Shown one piece after another: positions 28,535 through 36,886 of a DNA stretch of 64,000 bases. The notes beneath the pieces were generated by a model, which worked only from the letters and a program-made list of their open reading frames with translations, was not told where the DNA came from and made no database searches. Source of the stretch: Halobacillus sp. Marseille-P3879 (GTDB lineage: Bacteria > Bacillota > Bacilli > Bacillales > Halobacillaceae); the NCBI RefSeq assembly GCF_900240285.1, contig NZ_OESS01000003.1, positions 1 through 64,000 on the forward strand, given 5' to 3'. Made by a program: the position numbers and the translations under genes. How positions within the stretch are numbered: the first letter of the stretch is position 1; every line of letters starts with the position of its first letter.

Positions 28535-29779
28535 ATGAGTAATTTTCTAGAACAATTAAGCGAGGAACAACTAAAAGAAGTAAAGAGACAAATGAAAATC
28601 TATAGCCAGGGAGTTCAAGAAATTATTCCAACTGAAGAGTTAGAAAACAAGGTGGCAAAATCTATCATAGAGAATAAACCACTTAAGATAAAATTGGGTC
28701 TAGATCCTTCTGCTCCAGATGTACACCTTGGGCATACAGTTGTTCTAAACAAGATGAGGCAGTTTCAGGAGAATGGTCACATAATCCAACTCATTATAGG
28801 AGACTTCACGGGAAAAATCGGTGATCCAACAGGTAAATCAGTGGCAAGGAAACAATTAACGGATGAAGAAGTAAAGCATAATGCGGAAACATACTTCGAA
28901 CAATTTGGAAAGGTAATTGATATGGAAAAGGTAGAGCTTCATTATAATTCCAAATGGTTATCTCAATTAAATTTTGAAGATGTTATCCAGCTTGCAGGAA
29001 AAATAACGGTAGCACGTCTATTAGAACGAGATGACTATGAAGAGCGTATGGCTATGGGCAAAGCTATTTCCTTACACGAATTCTTTTACCCTTTAATGCA
29101 AGGTTATGATTCTGTCATGTTAGAATGCGATATAGAGCTGGGTGGAACAGACCAGCATTTCAATATTTTAATGGGAAGGCATTTTCAAGAGAGATTCGGG
29201 AAAGAAAAACAAGTAGCATTGTTAATGCCACTATTAGAGGGGCTTGATGGTGTTGAAAAGATGTCTAAGTCCAAGAAAAACTATATTGGTATTTATGAGA
29301 GTCCACAAGAAATGTTTGGGAAAACTATGTCTGTTCCAGATGAATTAATGATTAAATACTTCGAATTGGTAACAGATTTTACTCCAGAACAAATACAAAA
29401 AGTAAAAGAGGATCTAAAATCCGGTGTATTGCATCCAAGAGATGCTAAAATGCTGCTTGGTAAGACAATTGTTAGAATGTACCATGGCATTGAAGCGGCA
29501 GAGCAAGCAGAACATCATTTTGTTTCGGTCTTCCAAACAGGTTCTATGCCTGATGATATTCCAGTAATAGAGTGGGAAGGAAATAAGGAAGTATCAATCG
29601 TTGAGCTGTTGGTTGATTTGCAAATTTTAAATTCTAAAAGTGAAGCGAGAAAAATGATTAAAAATAATGGCGTTAAAGTAAATGGAAATAAGGTAGAAGA
29701 CCCATATTTACACCTTGCAATCACTGACGGATTAATTGTTCAGGTAGGTAAACGTAAATTTGTAAAATTGAAATTATAA
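28535..29779 (+). CDS. tyrZ: Tyrosyl-tRNA synthetase, TyrZ type
   Basis: A class I synthetase of 414 residues. The HIGH motif is [12 protein letters not shown] near residue 50 and the KMSKS motif is [11 protein letters not shown] near 230. The tyrosine pocket segment is [21 protein letters not shown]. The C-terminal S4-like RNA-binding domain is [19 protein letters not shown]. The [11 protein letters not shown] version and the MarR plus T-box context match the second (TyrZ) synthetase of B. subtilis rather than TyrS. The ATG at 28535 follows AGGAGGAAG. It lies inside the accessory region, so the main TyrRS is probably elsewhere. Confidence 0.92.
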   Translation: MSNFLEQLSEEQLKEVKRQMKIYSQGVQEIIPTEELENKVAKSIIENKPLKIKLGLDPSAPDVHLGHTVVLNKMRQFQENGHIIQLIIGDFTGKIGDPTGKSVARKQLTDEEVKHNAETYFEQFGKVIDMEKVELHYNSKWLSQLNFEDVIQLAGKITVARLLERDDYEERMAMGKAISLHEFFYPLMQGYDSVMLECDIELGGTDQHFNILMGRHFQERFGKEKQVALLMPLLEGLDGVEKMSKSKKNYIGIYESPQEMFGKTMSVPDELMIKYFELVTDFTPEQIQKVKEDLKSGVLHPRDAKMLLGKTIVRMYHGIEAAEQAEHHFVSVFQTGSMPDDIPVIEWEGNKEVSIVELLVDLQILNSKSEARKMIKNNGVKVNGNKVEDPYLHLAITDGLIVQVGKRKFVKLKL

Positions 29780-30071
29780 TGTAAAAAATAACCACTAGAT
29801 AAGGATGGTAATTATACAGTTTTAAAAATAAGGACTGGGTATTATTTGGAGTAGGAATTGACCTTCAAGATTCGAACTCAACGGACAGAGGAAAATATTA
29901 ATTTCACATGGTTATTTTCATTTAATTAATGGTTTAGGTAGATTTCAATTGAAATTGAAAGGTGGCTAACAATGCATTCTCTATCGGATGTCAAGTTTTT
30001 TTAAAATTAACGGTACGATCACACGAATAGCGCCTATAGGGACTCTGAAAAAATCTAAAGTTTATAAAATG

Positions 30072-30106
30072 TAAAAAGAGTGGGAGTAGTTGCTCCCACT
30101 CTTTTT
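30072..30106 (+). terminator. Terminator in the tyrZ - hpaG1 gap
   Basis: AAAAAGAGTGGGAG pairs with CTCCCACTCTTTTT. It lies about 290 bases after tyrZ. The sequence between (29780-30070) contains short protein-like fragments but no gene I can support, and 30107-30400 is AT-rich and featureless. Confidence 0.75.
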
Positions 30107-30404
30107 ATGCTTTTTTAGACCTTTCAATTAACTAAGATAAGTATATTGAAAGTGTTTATTTAAGTAATAGCCAGAAGGAGGAGCTCTCAAATAGCGTAAT
30201 TGTTAGGAAGTTGGGGGGATTCTTTTGGATTGAAGTCTCTCCAAACAAGAGTACTTTTTTGCTTTTTCCTTTCCATTCCTTCGCAATCGTTTATATTCTT
30301 CTTCTACTTTAGATTGGCTTAAAAACAAAGCAATTAGACTCCACAAACAATAGGTTTAACTGTGGGTACTGCAGTTGTATATTTTTTTAATATGATAAAC
30401 GTAT

Positions 30405-30424
30405 ATTATAGATATTTTAAATAT
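30405..30424. promoter_or_regulatory. Putative LysR operator upstream of hpaG1
   Basis: ATTATAGATATTTTAAATAT is identical in 19 of 20 positions to 36741-36760, which lies between lysR and hpaE. Flanking similarity (a TAAA-type stretch before, AATG-GTG after) extends the match. The AT-rich ATA-rich dyad fits the T-N11-A type of LysR-family sites. It probably lets the LysR regulator control this operon as well. Confidence 0.6.
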
Positions 30425-30500
30425 GAATGTGTGGGTGTTAGTTTAATATCAGATACTTCTGAAAATATAAAAAAAGAAAAACTTAAGAGGAGTGTATTTT

Positions 30501-31253
30501 ATGCCATATGCTAAAGCTGTTTTTGGAGGAGCAATACAAGAGTCAAGAATTGAACTTCCATCTTCTAACTTCAAAGCCACATCAGATGATCACAATGATA
30601 TAGAAGGTTTTTGGAACCCACCGATCACTGGGACGATTTACGGTACTCTATTAAACTATCGTGGAAGTCTAGAGGACATGGGAAGTGCCCTTCATAACGA
30701 TCCTTATAAATCACCCCCAAAAGCCCCTGTTCTTTATATTAAACCAAGGAACACCTTGGTAGGCCATAAAGGGATTATTCCAATACCTGAAGATACCGAC
30801 GAATTAGCGGTTGGCGCAAGTATTGGGATTGTGATCAGTAAAAAAGCCACTCAAATCACACAAGAAAATGCGGAGGATTATATAGAGGGATATACGATTA
30901 TTAACGATATAAGCATTCCCCATTCAAGCGTTTTTCGGCCAGCTATCAAAGAAAAAGCACGAAACGGATTTTGTCCTGTTGGCCCATGGGTGATGGAGAA
31001 AGACGCTATAGACAATATAAATGATATTGAAACTAAAGTTTTCATTAACAACGATCTTAAACAACAAAACACCACAAAGAACTTAGTTAGATCTGTGGAA
31101 GAATTGCTTCAAGATGTAACTGAATTCATGACATTAAATAAAGGTGATATATTAATGGTAGGAGTGTCAGAGAACCCTCCCATTGCAACCAAAAACGATA
31201 AAGTACGTATCGAAGTGGAAAACATCGGTGTATTAGAAAATACTATCCAATAA
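30501..31253 (+). CDS. hpaG1: Homoprotocatechuate pathway decarboxylase, FAH family (HpaG1-like)
   Basis: A fumarylacetoacetate-hydrolase-family protein of 250 residues, similar to the N-terminal half of HpcE/HpaG. It probably decarboxylates 5-oxopent-3-ene-1,2,5-tricarboxylate (OPET). Seen: the GTIYGTLLNYRG entry motif, VLYIKPRNTLVGHKGII, the acidic metal-ligand region DELAVGASIGIVI, YTIINDISIPH and CPVGPWVM. The ATG at 30501 with AAGAGGAG upstream is preferred to a GTG at 30492. It leads hpaG1-hpaG2-hpaF; the next gene starts 26 bases on. Confidence 0.82.
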   Translation: MPYAKAVFGGAIQESRIELPSSNFKATSDDHNDIEGFWNPPITGTIYGTLLNYRGSLEDMGSALHNDPYKSPPKAPVLYIKPRNTLVGHKGIIPIPEDTDELAVGASIGIVISKKATQITQENAEDYIEGYTIINDISIPHSSVFRPAIKEKARNGFCPVGPWVMEKDAIDNINDIETKVFINNDLKQQNTTKNLVRSVEELLQDVTEFMTLNKGDILMVGVSENPPIATKNDKVRIEVENIGVLENTIQ

Positions 31254-31279
31254 TAGATAGAATGGGGAGGAATTTATAC

Positions 31280-32017
31280 ATGAAAACAGCACGTATAGCT
31301 TATCAAGGAGATATTCATTTCGCTAAATCGACAAAAAATGGGATTGAATTGGAAAATGGAAAGGCGGTGGGTGAAGAAGAAGTTGTTTGGCTTCCACCCA
31401 TTGAGCCCCAAACCTGCTTTGCATTAGGGCTTAATTATTTTGATCATGCTAGTGAGTTATCTTTCGAAGCACCTGAAGAGCCACTAGTTTTTTTAAAAGG
31501 ACCTAACACCTTCATCGGTCATCGTGGTTTTACCCGCAGACCGGCGGATGTCAGAAATATGCATTATGAATGTGAATTAGCTGTAGTGATTGGAAAACAA
31601 GCAGAGAAAGTTTCCAAAGAAAATGCGTTGGAATATGTATCAGGGTATACCATTGCTAATGATTATGCATTTAGAGATTATTTGGAGAACTATTACCGAC
31701 CTAACTTACGGGTTAAAAACAGAGATGACAGCACCCCATTAGGGCCCTGGTTGGTTGACGTAGAAGATATTGCCGACCCGATGGACCTCTCTCTGCGCAC
31801 CTACGTTAATGGTGAAATTGTTCAAGAGGGATCGACGAAAGATATGATTTTTGATATTCCTTCTTTAATTGAGTATTTGAGTGGCTTTATGACGTTGAGC
31901 CCTGGAGACATTATTCTGACAGGTACTCCAAAAGGGACAATCGACACGAAGGTAGGGGATGAAGTAGTTACAGAAATTGAAGGTCTCGGAAAACTTACGA
32001 ATACGATTATTGCCTAA
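31280..32017 (+). CDS. hpaG2: 2-hydroxyhepta-2,4-diene-1,7-dioate isomerase, FAH family (HpaG2-like)
   Basis: A 245-residue FAH-fold enzyme matching the C-terminal half of HpcE/HpaG, which isomerises the decarboxylated OPET product. It has ALGLNYFDHA, EPLVFLKGPNTFIGH, the metal-binding YECELAVVIGK with its glutamates, YTIANDYAFRDY, TPLGPWLV and the C-terminal GDIILTGTPKGT. The ATG at 31280 (GGGGAGG upstream) is chosen; the ATG at 31262 lies before that site. The two halves that are fused in enterobacterial HpaG are separate genes here. Confidence 0.87.
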   Translation: MKTARIAYQGDIHFAKSTKNGIELENGKAVGEEEVVWLPPIEPQTCFALGLNYFDHASELSFEAPEEPLVFLKGPNTFIGHRGFTRRPADVRNMHYECELAVVIGKQAEKVSKENALEYVSGYTIANDYAFRDYLENYYRPNLRVKNRDDSTPLGPWLVDVEDIADPMDLSLRTYVNGEIVQEGSTKDMIFDIPSLIEYLSGFMTLSPGDIILTGTPKGTIDTKVGDEVVTEIEGLGKLTNTIIA

Positions 32018-32030
32018 GGGGGAGAGAGTC

Positions 32031-32411
32031 ATGCCACACGTCATTTTAGAATATACAGACAACCTTTCATCTCATACCAACATTCAACTATTAGTGGAAA
32101 AAATTATCCAAGTATTGGCCAAAAAAAATGAAACATATCCGACCGGCGGAATCAGGGTTAGAGCATATGAAACCAATTATTACAGTATTGCGGATGGGAA
32201 AGAAGACGATGCATTTCTACATGCCATTGTAAAAATAGGAAAAGGACGAAGTGAAAAAGAAAAAGAAGAAACTTGTGAAGATGTTTTTTCTGTTATGACT
32301 TCTCACTTAAATGATTATTCCAATAACCATTACTTAGCATTATCACTTGAACTGATAGAGTTTCAACAAAGGACCTATAAATGGAACAATATACACGAAA
32401 GGTTCAAATAG
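32031..32411 (+). CDS. hpaF: 5-carboxymethyl-2-hydroxymuconate isomerase
   Basis: A small CHMI-family tautomerase of 126 residues with the expected N-terminal catalytic proline (MPHVILEYTDNL), which acts as general base after removal of methionine. The substrate is 5-carboxymethyl-2-hydroxymuconate and the product OPET. GGGGGAGAG precedes the ATG, and the long upstream extension of the open frame overlaps hpaG2 and is not used. It is the last gene of the hpaG1-hpaG2-hpaF set. Confidence 0.88.
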   Translation: MPHVILEYTDNLSSHTNIQLLVEKIIQVLAKKNETYPTGGIRVRAYETNYYSIADGKEDDAFLHAIVKIGKGRSEKEKEETCEDVFSVMTSHLNDYSNNHYLALSLELIEFQQRTYKWNNIHERFK

Positions 32412-32472
32412 ACGGTATATCCATATTAGGCAATGATCAAGCTCCATGGATAACACATTTTAGACTATTACT

Positions 32473-32486
32473 TGAAAGCGTTTGCT
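32473..32486 (+). promoter_or_regulatory. Weak catabolite-response (cre-like) element
   Basis: TGAAAGCGTTTGCT matches the CcpA cre consensus except at two positions. It lies 23 bases before the aldehyde dehydrogenase start. A much better site occurs at 33992. Confidence 0.3.
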
Positions 32487-32508
32487 ATAAAATGAGGAGG
32501 TTACTATT

Positions 32509-33951
32509 TTGACAACTACCGATTCAATCAAAAAAGAAAAGCTTTTTATCAATGGACAGTGGACAGAAGGACACGACTATACAGACCTTATTTCCCCGTT
32601 TAGTGAAGAGTTGATTGCCGAAATACCAGTTGCTTCTTTAGAAGAAGTCAATGGAGCAATTGAAGCAGCATATACGGCCAAAAGCAAGATGAAATCCTTA
32701 TCTGCATATGAACGTGCTGAAATTTTAGAAGAACTTGTTGTGCTTTTAAAGGAAGAAAAGGAAAGAGCAGCAGAAATTATTGCTTTGGAAGCAGCCAAGC
32801 CTATTTCTACTGCGAAAGGGGAGGTAGAACGAACAATACAAACCTATAAATTTGCTGCAGAAGAGGCTAAACGTAATCATGGAGAGATGGTATCCATGGA
32901 TGCTTCTCCGGGTGGGAAAAATAGAATCGGTTATACCAAGTACGAACCCGTTGGTGTAGTCGGAGCTATTACCCCTTTTAACTTTCCGATGAATCTAGTC
33001 GCACATAAAGTTGGTCCGGCCATCGCTGCAGGAAATACCATAGTACTAAAGCCGGCATCTCAAACCCCATTATCTTCCTTTTTCCTAGCAGAATTGTTAG
33101 AAAGAGTAGGCCTTCCTAAAGGAGCACTTAATGTGGTTACAGGCAGAGGTAGCGTAGTAGGGAATGCCCTTGTAGAAGATGAGCGTATAAATATGATTAC
33201 TTTTACCGGCAGTCCAGAGGTCGGAAAGGAAATTAAAAATAAAGCAGACTTGAAAAAAGTAACACTAGAATTAGGTTCTAATGCTGCACTGATAGTGGAT
33301 AAAAGCACGGATATCCATTCTATTATTTCTAGATGTGTCACAGGTGCCTTCACGTTCCAAGGTCAAGTCTGTATTTCCTTACAACGTATTTATGTTCATG
33401 AAGATCTTTATGAAGAATTCTTACAAGCATTTGTGAAAGAAACTAAAAAGCTTAAACTTGGAGATCCTCTGGATGAAACCACTGACGTGTCTTCCTTAAT
33501 TTCTCCATCTGAAGTCGATCGTGCCTTAATTTGGATCAATGAAGCAGTACATGAAGGCGCTAACATAGCAACTGGTGGAGAAAGAGAAGGCAACATGCTG
33601 AAACCTACAGTCCTGACAGATGTAAATTCTCATATGAAAGTATCTTGTCAGGAAGTATTTGCTCCAATTGTAATTATTGATAAAGTCTCATCCTTAGAAG
33701 AAGGGATTGAAAAAGTGAATGATTCTAAATACGGCCTGCAAGCTGGGATCTATACCGAATCTATTTCTGCAGCTTTAGAAAGTGCGGATCAGCTGGAAGT
33801 TGGTGGGGTAATCATCAATGATTTTCCAACTTTCCGGGTCGATAATATGCCTTATGGCGGGGTCAAGGAAAGCGGTACAGGTAAGGAAGGTGTGAAATAT
33901 TCTTACGAAGAAATGTCTGAAATAAAATTTGTAGTTATAAACAAAAATTAA
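32509..33951 (+). CDS. NAD(P)-dependent aldehyde dehydrogenase (candidate succinate-semialdehyde dehydrogenase)
   Basis: An ALDH-superfamily enzyme of 480 residues. It has GAITPFNFPMNLVAHKVGPA, the FTGSPEVGKEI cofactor segment, the catalytic glutamate in TLELGSNA near residue 252, the catalytic cysteine in FQGQVCISLQR near 286, and EVFAPIV. The start is TTG with GAGGAGG 8 bases upstream. In the 4-hydroxyphenylacetate pathway the final aldolase releases succinate semialdehyde, and this is the most likely enzyme for it. The assignment rests on context, because HpaE is clearly a different gene (36887). Confidence 0.85.
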   Translation: MTTTDSIKKEKLFINGQWTEGHDYTDLISPFSEELIAEIPVASLEEVNGAIEAAYTAKSKMKSLSAYERAEILEELVVLLKEEKERAAEIIALEAAKPISTAKGEVERTIQTYKFAAEEAKRNHGEMVSMDASPGGKNRIGYTKYEPVGVVGAITPFNFPMNLVAHKVGPAIAAGNTIVLKPASQTPLSSFFLAELLERVGLPKGALNVVTGRGSVVGNALVEDERINMITFTGSPEVGKEIKNKADLKKVTLELGSNAALIVDKSTDIHSIISRCVTGAFTFQGQVCISLQRIYVHEDLYEEFLQAFVKETKKLKLGDPLDETTDVSSLISPSEVDRALIWINEAVHEGANIATGGEREGNMLKPTVLTDVNSHMKVSCQEVFAPIVIIDKVSSLEEGIEKVNDSKYGLQAGIYTESISAALESADQLEVGGVIINDFPTFRVDNMPYGGVKESGTGKEGVKYSYEEMSEIKFVVINKN

Positions 33952-33991
33952 CCATTATAATTGTTTATTTTCAATTATTGTCACAACAGAA

Positions 33992-34007
33992 ATGTAAGCG
34001 TAAACAA
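33992..34007 (+). promoter_or_regulatory. cre (CcpA) site before the symporter genes
   Basis: ATGTAAGCGTAAACAA fits the consensus WTGNNARCGNWWWCAW at all 16 positions. It lies 15-31 bases before the small accessory protein start. CcpA binding here could block transcription into the symporter when better carbon sources are present; this is inferred. Confidence 0.65.
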
Positions 34008-34022
34008 AAAAGGAGGAATAGA

Positions 34023-34139
34023 ATGATAGGGTTTGAAGACTTTTGGGTTGGATTCGTTTGGTTCGGAACCATCATAGCCCCTATTTTTTGTATAGTTTAC
34101 GGTGCATTGATGTGGAATAGAGGGGGCGAGGAAGAATGA
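34023..34139 (+). CDS. Symporter small accessory protein (38 aa)
   Basis: A 38-codon gene with AAAGGAGGAATAG before its ATG. The product starts MIGFEDFWVGFVWFG, has one membrane helix (FVWFGTIIAPIFCIVYGALMW) and ends in a charged RGGEEE tail. Its stop overlaps the start of the sodium symporter gene (ATGA), so the two are translationally coupled. Tiny single-helix proteins directly before SSS-family symporters are known and are described as symporter small accessory proteins. It probably forms part of the transporter. Confidence 0.85.
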   Translation: MIGFEDFWVGFVWFGTIIAPIFCIVYGALMWNRGGEEE

Positions 34140-35731
34140 ATTTGACGATTTTGATTCCCCTCCTGCTTATCTACATCGGTGTCATGTCAGCACTGGCTTA
34201 TTATGGTTATAAAAAAACCGTCACCCAGGAAGATTATCTAATAGGAGGAAGAGATACCAACCCAATTATTATGGCCCTTTCCTATGGAGCTACATTCATT
34301 AGTACTTCCGCAATGGTTGGTTTCGGAGGAGTTGCTTCCGTTTATGGGATGGGATTACTATGGTTGGCATTCCTGAACATAGTTTTAGGTATATTTGTAG
34401 CATTTGCTATTTTTGGAAAACGGATAAGAAGAATGTCAAAAAAAATGAATGCTACCACTTTTTCTACTTTTCTTGGAAAATACTATGATTCTAATTTTAT
34501 AACCACTTTTTCGGGTGTTATGATATTCATCTTTATGCCGGCTTACACTAGCATAGTACTAATCGGAGGAGGGAGATTCATTCAAGAAACGCTCTCTCTT
34601 AATTACAATATTGCTTTATTGTTAATTGCTTTAATAGTAGCTGTTTATGTCATTACCGGGGGAATCAAAGCAGTCATGTATACAGATGCCTTCGGGGCAA
34701 TTATTATGTTGGTCGGCATGGCGATTTTCCTTGCTATCACCTATTACGCGGTGGGTGGTGTAGTGGATGGTCATAACGCGTTAAGAGCATTATCCACTAT
34801 GGTACCTGAGGGAATGGTTGGCGATGGACATAATGGTTGGATGAGTATGCCTGATGTGGGATCTACCATATGGTGGACACTCGTGAGTTCACTGATCTTA
34901 GGAGTAGGTATTGGCGTTCTAGCACAGCCCCAGCTGGTCATGCGTTCGATGACCGTAAATAGTGATAAGTCCTTATATCGTTCCGTAATAGTAGGCGGTA
35001 TTTTCATATTTTTTATGGCAGGTTCTGCTTATATGATTGGACCATTAAGTAATGTTTATTTCATGGAAACAACCGGACAACTGGCTATTGAAGCTGCAGG
35101 GGGAAATACCGACATAGTGATACCTAAGTTGATTAATTCATTAATGCCAGATTGGTTTGTCTATCTATTCACATTAAGTTTGATTTCTGCAACAATCTCT
35201 ACGGTAAGCTCGTTAATCCATGTGCAAGCAGCAGCATTCAGTGAGGATATTTTGGGCACATTAGGATTTAAGGGACCCCTATGGAATAAAATAAATCCAG
35301 CGAAATTAGGGGTGATTATCGGGGTGATACTTGCCGTTCTGTTGGCTTATCTTCTTCCTGGTGGAGTTATTGCCCAGGCAACCGCGTTCTGGTTTGGGAT
35401 TTGTGCTGCAGGATTTTTGCCTTCTCTCGTAGGGGCTATGTTTTGGAAAAAGGCTACCAAAAGAGGGGCTGAAGCCAGCATTATTGTCGGCTTTTTGACA
35501 AGTGTCTTAGGATTCTTATTTTTAAAAAGCTCCCAGTCTACAGCATTCGGTCTTTCACAAGCACTATTCGGAAAAGACTATCTGCTTCCTTATCCTTGGA
35601 CGCATATCGATCCTTTGGTATATTCCCTTTCTTTATCAACACTAGTCTTTATAACGGTAAGTCTCAAAACAAAGTCTCAGGAAGAAATCCTGGAAAAGGA
35701 TTGGCAACAAGAAAACGTCGCAGAGCAATAA
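34136..35731 (+). CDS. Sodium:solute symporter family transporter
   Basis: An SSS-family carrier of 531 residues with about 13 membrane segments. It begins with the periplasmic N-terminus and TM1, then DYLIGGRDTNPIIMALSYGA, STSAMVGFGG with the sodium-site region, YVITGGIKAVMYTDAFGAII (family signature, residues about 160-185) and a late SATISTVSSLIHVQAAA. It lies within the 4-hydroxyphenylacetate gene cluster and probably imports an aromatic or related carboxylate; the substrate is not shown by sequence. It ends at a terminator shared with lysR. Confidence 0.88.
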   Translation: MNLTILIPLLLIYIGVMSALAYYGYKKTVTQEDYLIGGRDTNPIIMALSYGATFISTSAMVGFGGVASVYGMGLLWLAFLNIVLGIFVAFAIFGKRIRRMSKKMNATTFSTFLGKYYDSNFITTFSGVMIFIFMPAYTSIVLIGGGRFIQETLSLNYNIALLLIALIVAVYVITGGIKAVMYTDAFGAIIMLVGMAIFLAITYYAVGGVVDGHNALRALSTMVPEGMVGDGHNGWMSMPDVGSTIWWTLVSSLILGVGIGVLAQPQLVMRSMTVNSDKSLYRSVIVGGIFIFFMAGSAYMIGPLSNVYFMETTGQLAIEAAGGNTDIVIPKLINSLMPDWFVYLFTLSLISATISTVSSLIHVQAAAFSEDILGTLGFKGPLWNKINPAKLGVIIGVILAVLLAYLLPGGVIAQATAFWFGICAAGFLPSLVGAMFWKKATKRGAEASIIVGFLTSVLGFLFLKSSQSTAFGLSQALFGKDYLLPYPWTHIDPLVYSLSLSTLVFITVSLKTKSQEEILEKDWQQENVAEQ

Positions 35732-35732
35732 T

Positions 35733-35774
35733 AAAAGAACCGCAAGCTTCTATTCGGAAGCTTGCGGTTCTTTT
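35733..35774. terminator. Bidirectional terminator symporter / lysR
   Basis: A perfect 18-bp stem AAAAGAACCGCAAGCTTC / GAAGCTTGCGGTTCTTTT with a 6-base loop. The right arm overlaps the last codons of lysR. Confidence 0.9.
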
Positions 35775-36691
35775 ATGTCAGGAATGGGTGTTACATTTAG
35801 ATTTTCATTGAATTGGTCTTTTATTCTCTGAATAAACCGTTCAGAAGCTTTTGATAGATAGCGACCTTTATGCCAGATCAACACAGACTCAGCTTTGATG
35901 TTAATATCAGCAAATTGATAACTCTTCAGGTTACTGAAACTAAAAGCATGCAGAGTAGACGCGGGCACAATGGTGGCTCCCATCCCGCTTGAAACTAAAG
36001 AAAGGAGCATTGTTGGTTCTGGACATTCACAAACAATGCGAGGTTCTATCCCATGCGCTTGGATCTCATCCAAGATGAGCTCAAATTGGCCTTCCCCTTT
36101 AAGTCGGTGAAGCAGCATTAAAGGTATGTCTGTTAAGATATCAAACTCTACATATTCGCCGCTATGATCGAGTTCCCATGAATCCGGGACCACAAGGACA
36201 TATGGTTCGGAAGGTAACGGAAAAATATCAAAATTTTCGGATTGTAAAGGTAAACGTACTACACCTAACTCAATCTCTCTGTTTCGAATCGCTTCTTCAA
36301 GGAAATAGGTATCGCCTTCACGAAGCTGATAAGTAATATTAGGATAATCAAGTGTAAACTGGCCGAAAACGGAACTCACAAAGGAAAAACATGTTTTGTT
36401 GGTCCCTATGTTTATCTTTCCTTGAACCCCTTCACTGGTTTCTTGAACTTCAGTCATAGATTCTTCAAATAAAGCTATTATATCTCCAGCTTTTTTATAA
36501 AGAATCTCTCCAGCTTTCGTCAATTCCAGCTTTCGACCTTGTCGATCAAATAATTTCATCTGTAATTCTTCTTCCATTAACTTAATTTGTTGACTTAAGG
36601 GTGGTTGAGACATATGTAGTTTTTCTGCCGCTTTGGTTACTTGTTTTTCCTCGGCTACAGTACGAAAGTAGCGTAACTGCTTGAGATCCAA
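35750..36691 (-). CDS. LysR family regulator of the 4-hydroxyphenylacetate cluster
   Basis: A 313-residue LysR-type regulator. The N-terminal helix-turn-helix is QVTKAAEKLHMSQPPLSQQI (residues about 18-40). The co-inducer domain begins near 90 (GKINIGTNKTCFSFVSSVFG). TTG 36691 is chosen because AAAGGTGG lies 8 bases upstream and the protein then starts MDLKQLRYFRTVAE, the usual LysR beginning; GTG 36703 has no ribosome-binding site. It is divergent from hpaE. An AT-rich dyad between them recurs before hpaG1, which suggests that it controls both operons. Confidence 0.9.
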   Translation of the reverse strand: MDLKQLRYFRTVAEEKQVTKAAEKLHMSQPPLSQQIKLMEEELQMKLFDRQGRKLELTKAGEILYKKAGDIIALFEESMTEVQETSEGVQGKINIGTNKTCFSFVSSVFGQFTLDYPNITYQLREGDTYFLEEAIRNREIELGVVRLPLQSENFDIFPLPSEPYVLVVPDSWELDHSGEYVEFDILTDIPLMLLHRLKGEGQFELILDEIQAHGIEPRIVCECPEPTMLLSLVSSGMGATIVPASTLHAFSFSNLKSYQFADINIKAESVLIWHKGRYLSKASERFIQRIKDQFNENLNVTPIPDIKEPQASE

Positions 36692-36740
36692 CGTGATTTC
36701 CACCTTTCTAACATATATCTAAAATATATAGTAAATAGAT

Positions 36741-36760
36741 ATTATAGATATTTTTAATAT
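36741..36760. promoter_or_regulatory. Putative LysR operator between lysR and hpaE
   Basis: ATTATAGATATTTTTAATAT sits 50 bases before the lysR start and 127 before hpaE. It is a near-identical copy of 30405-30424 (one mismatch). This is the classic location for a LysR activation and autoregulation site. Confidence 0.62.
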
Positions 36761-36828
36761 ACTAATGCGTGTGATACTTTAAATATACAGAGTTAATTGA
36801 ATTTTTACAAACTTTATTGAAAGGGGTT

Positions 36829-36855
36829 ACAACATTGTCAGCTTAACAATGTTGT
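36829..36855 (+). promoter_or_regulatory. Inverted repeat in the hpaE leader
   Basis: ACAACATTG and CAATGTTGT flank a 9-base spacer, 32 bases before the hpaE start. There is no T-run, so it is not a terminator. It may be an operator for a second regulator or an RNA hairpin that affects translation or mRNA stability. Confidence 0.5.
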
Positions 36856-36886
36856 TTCCGAAACATTTTTAGAAGGAGGAAGAAAT

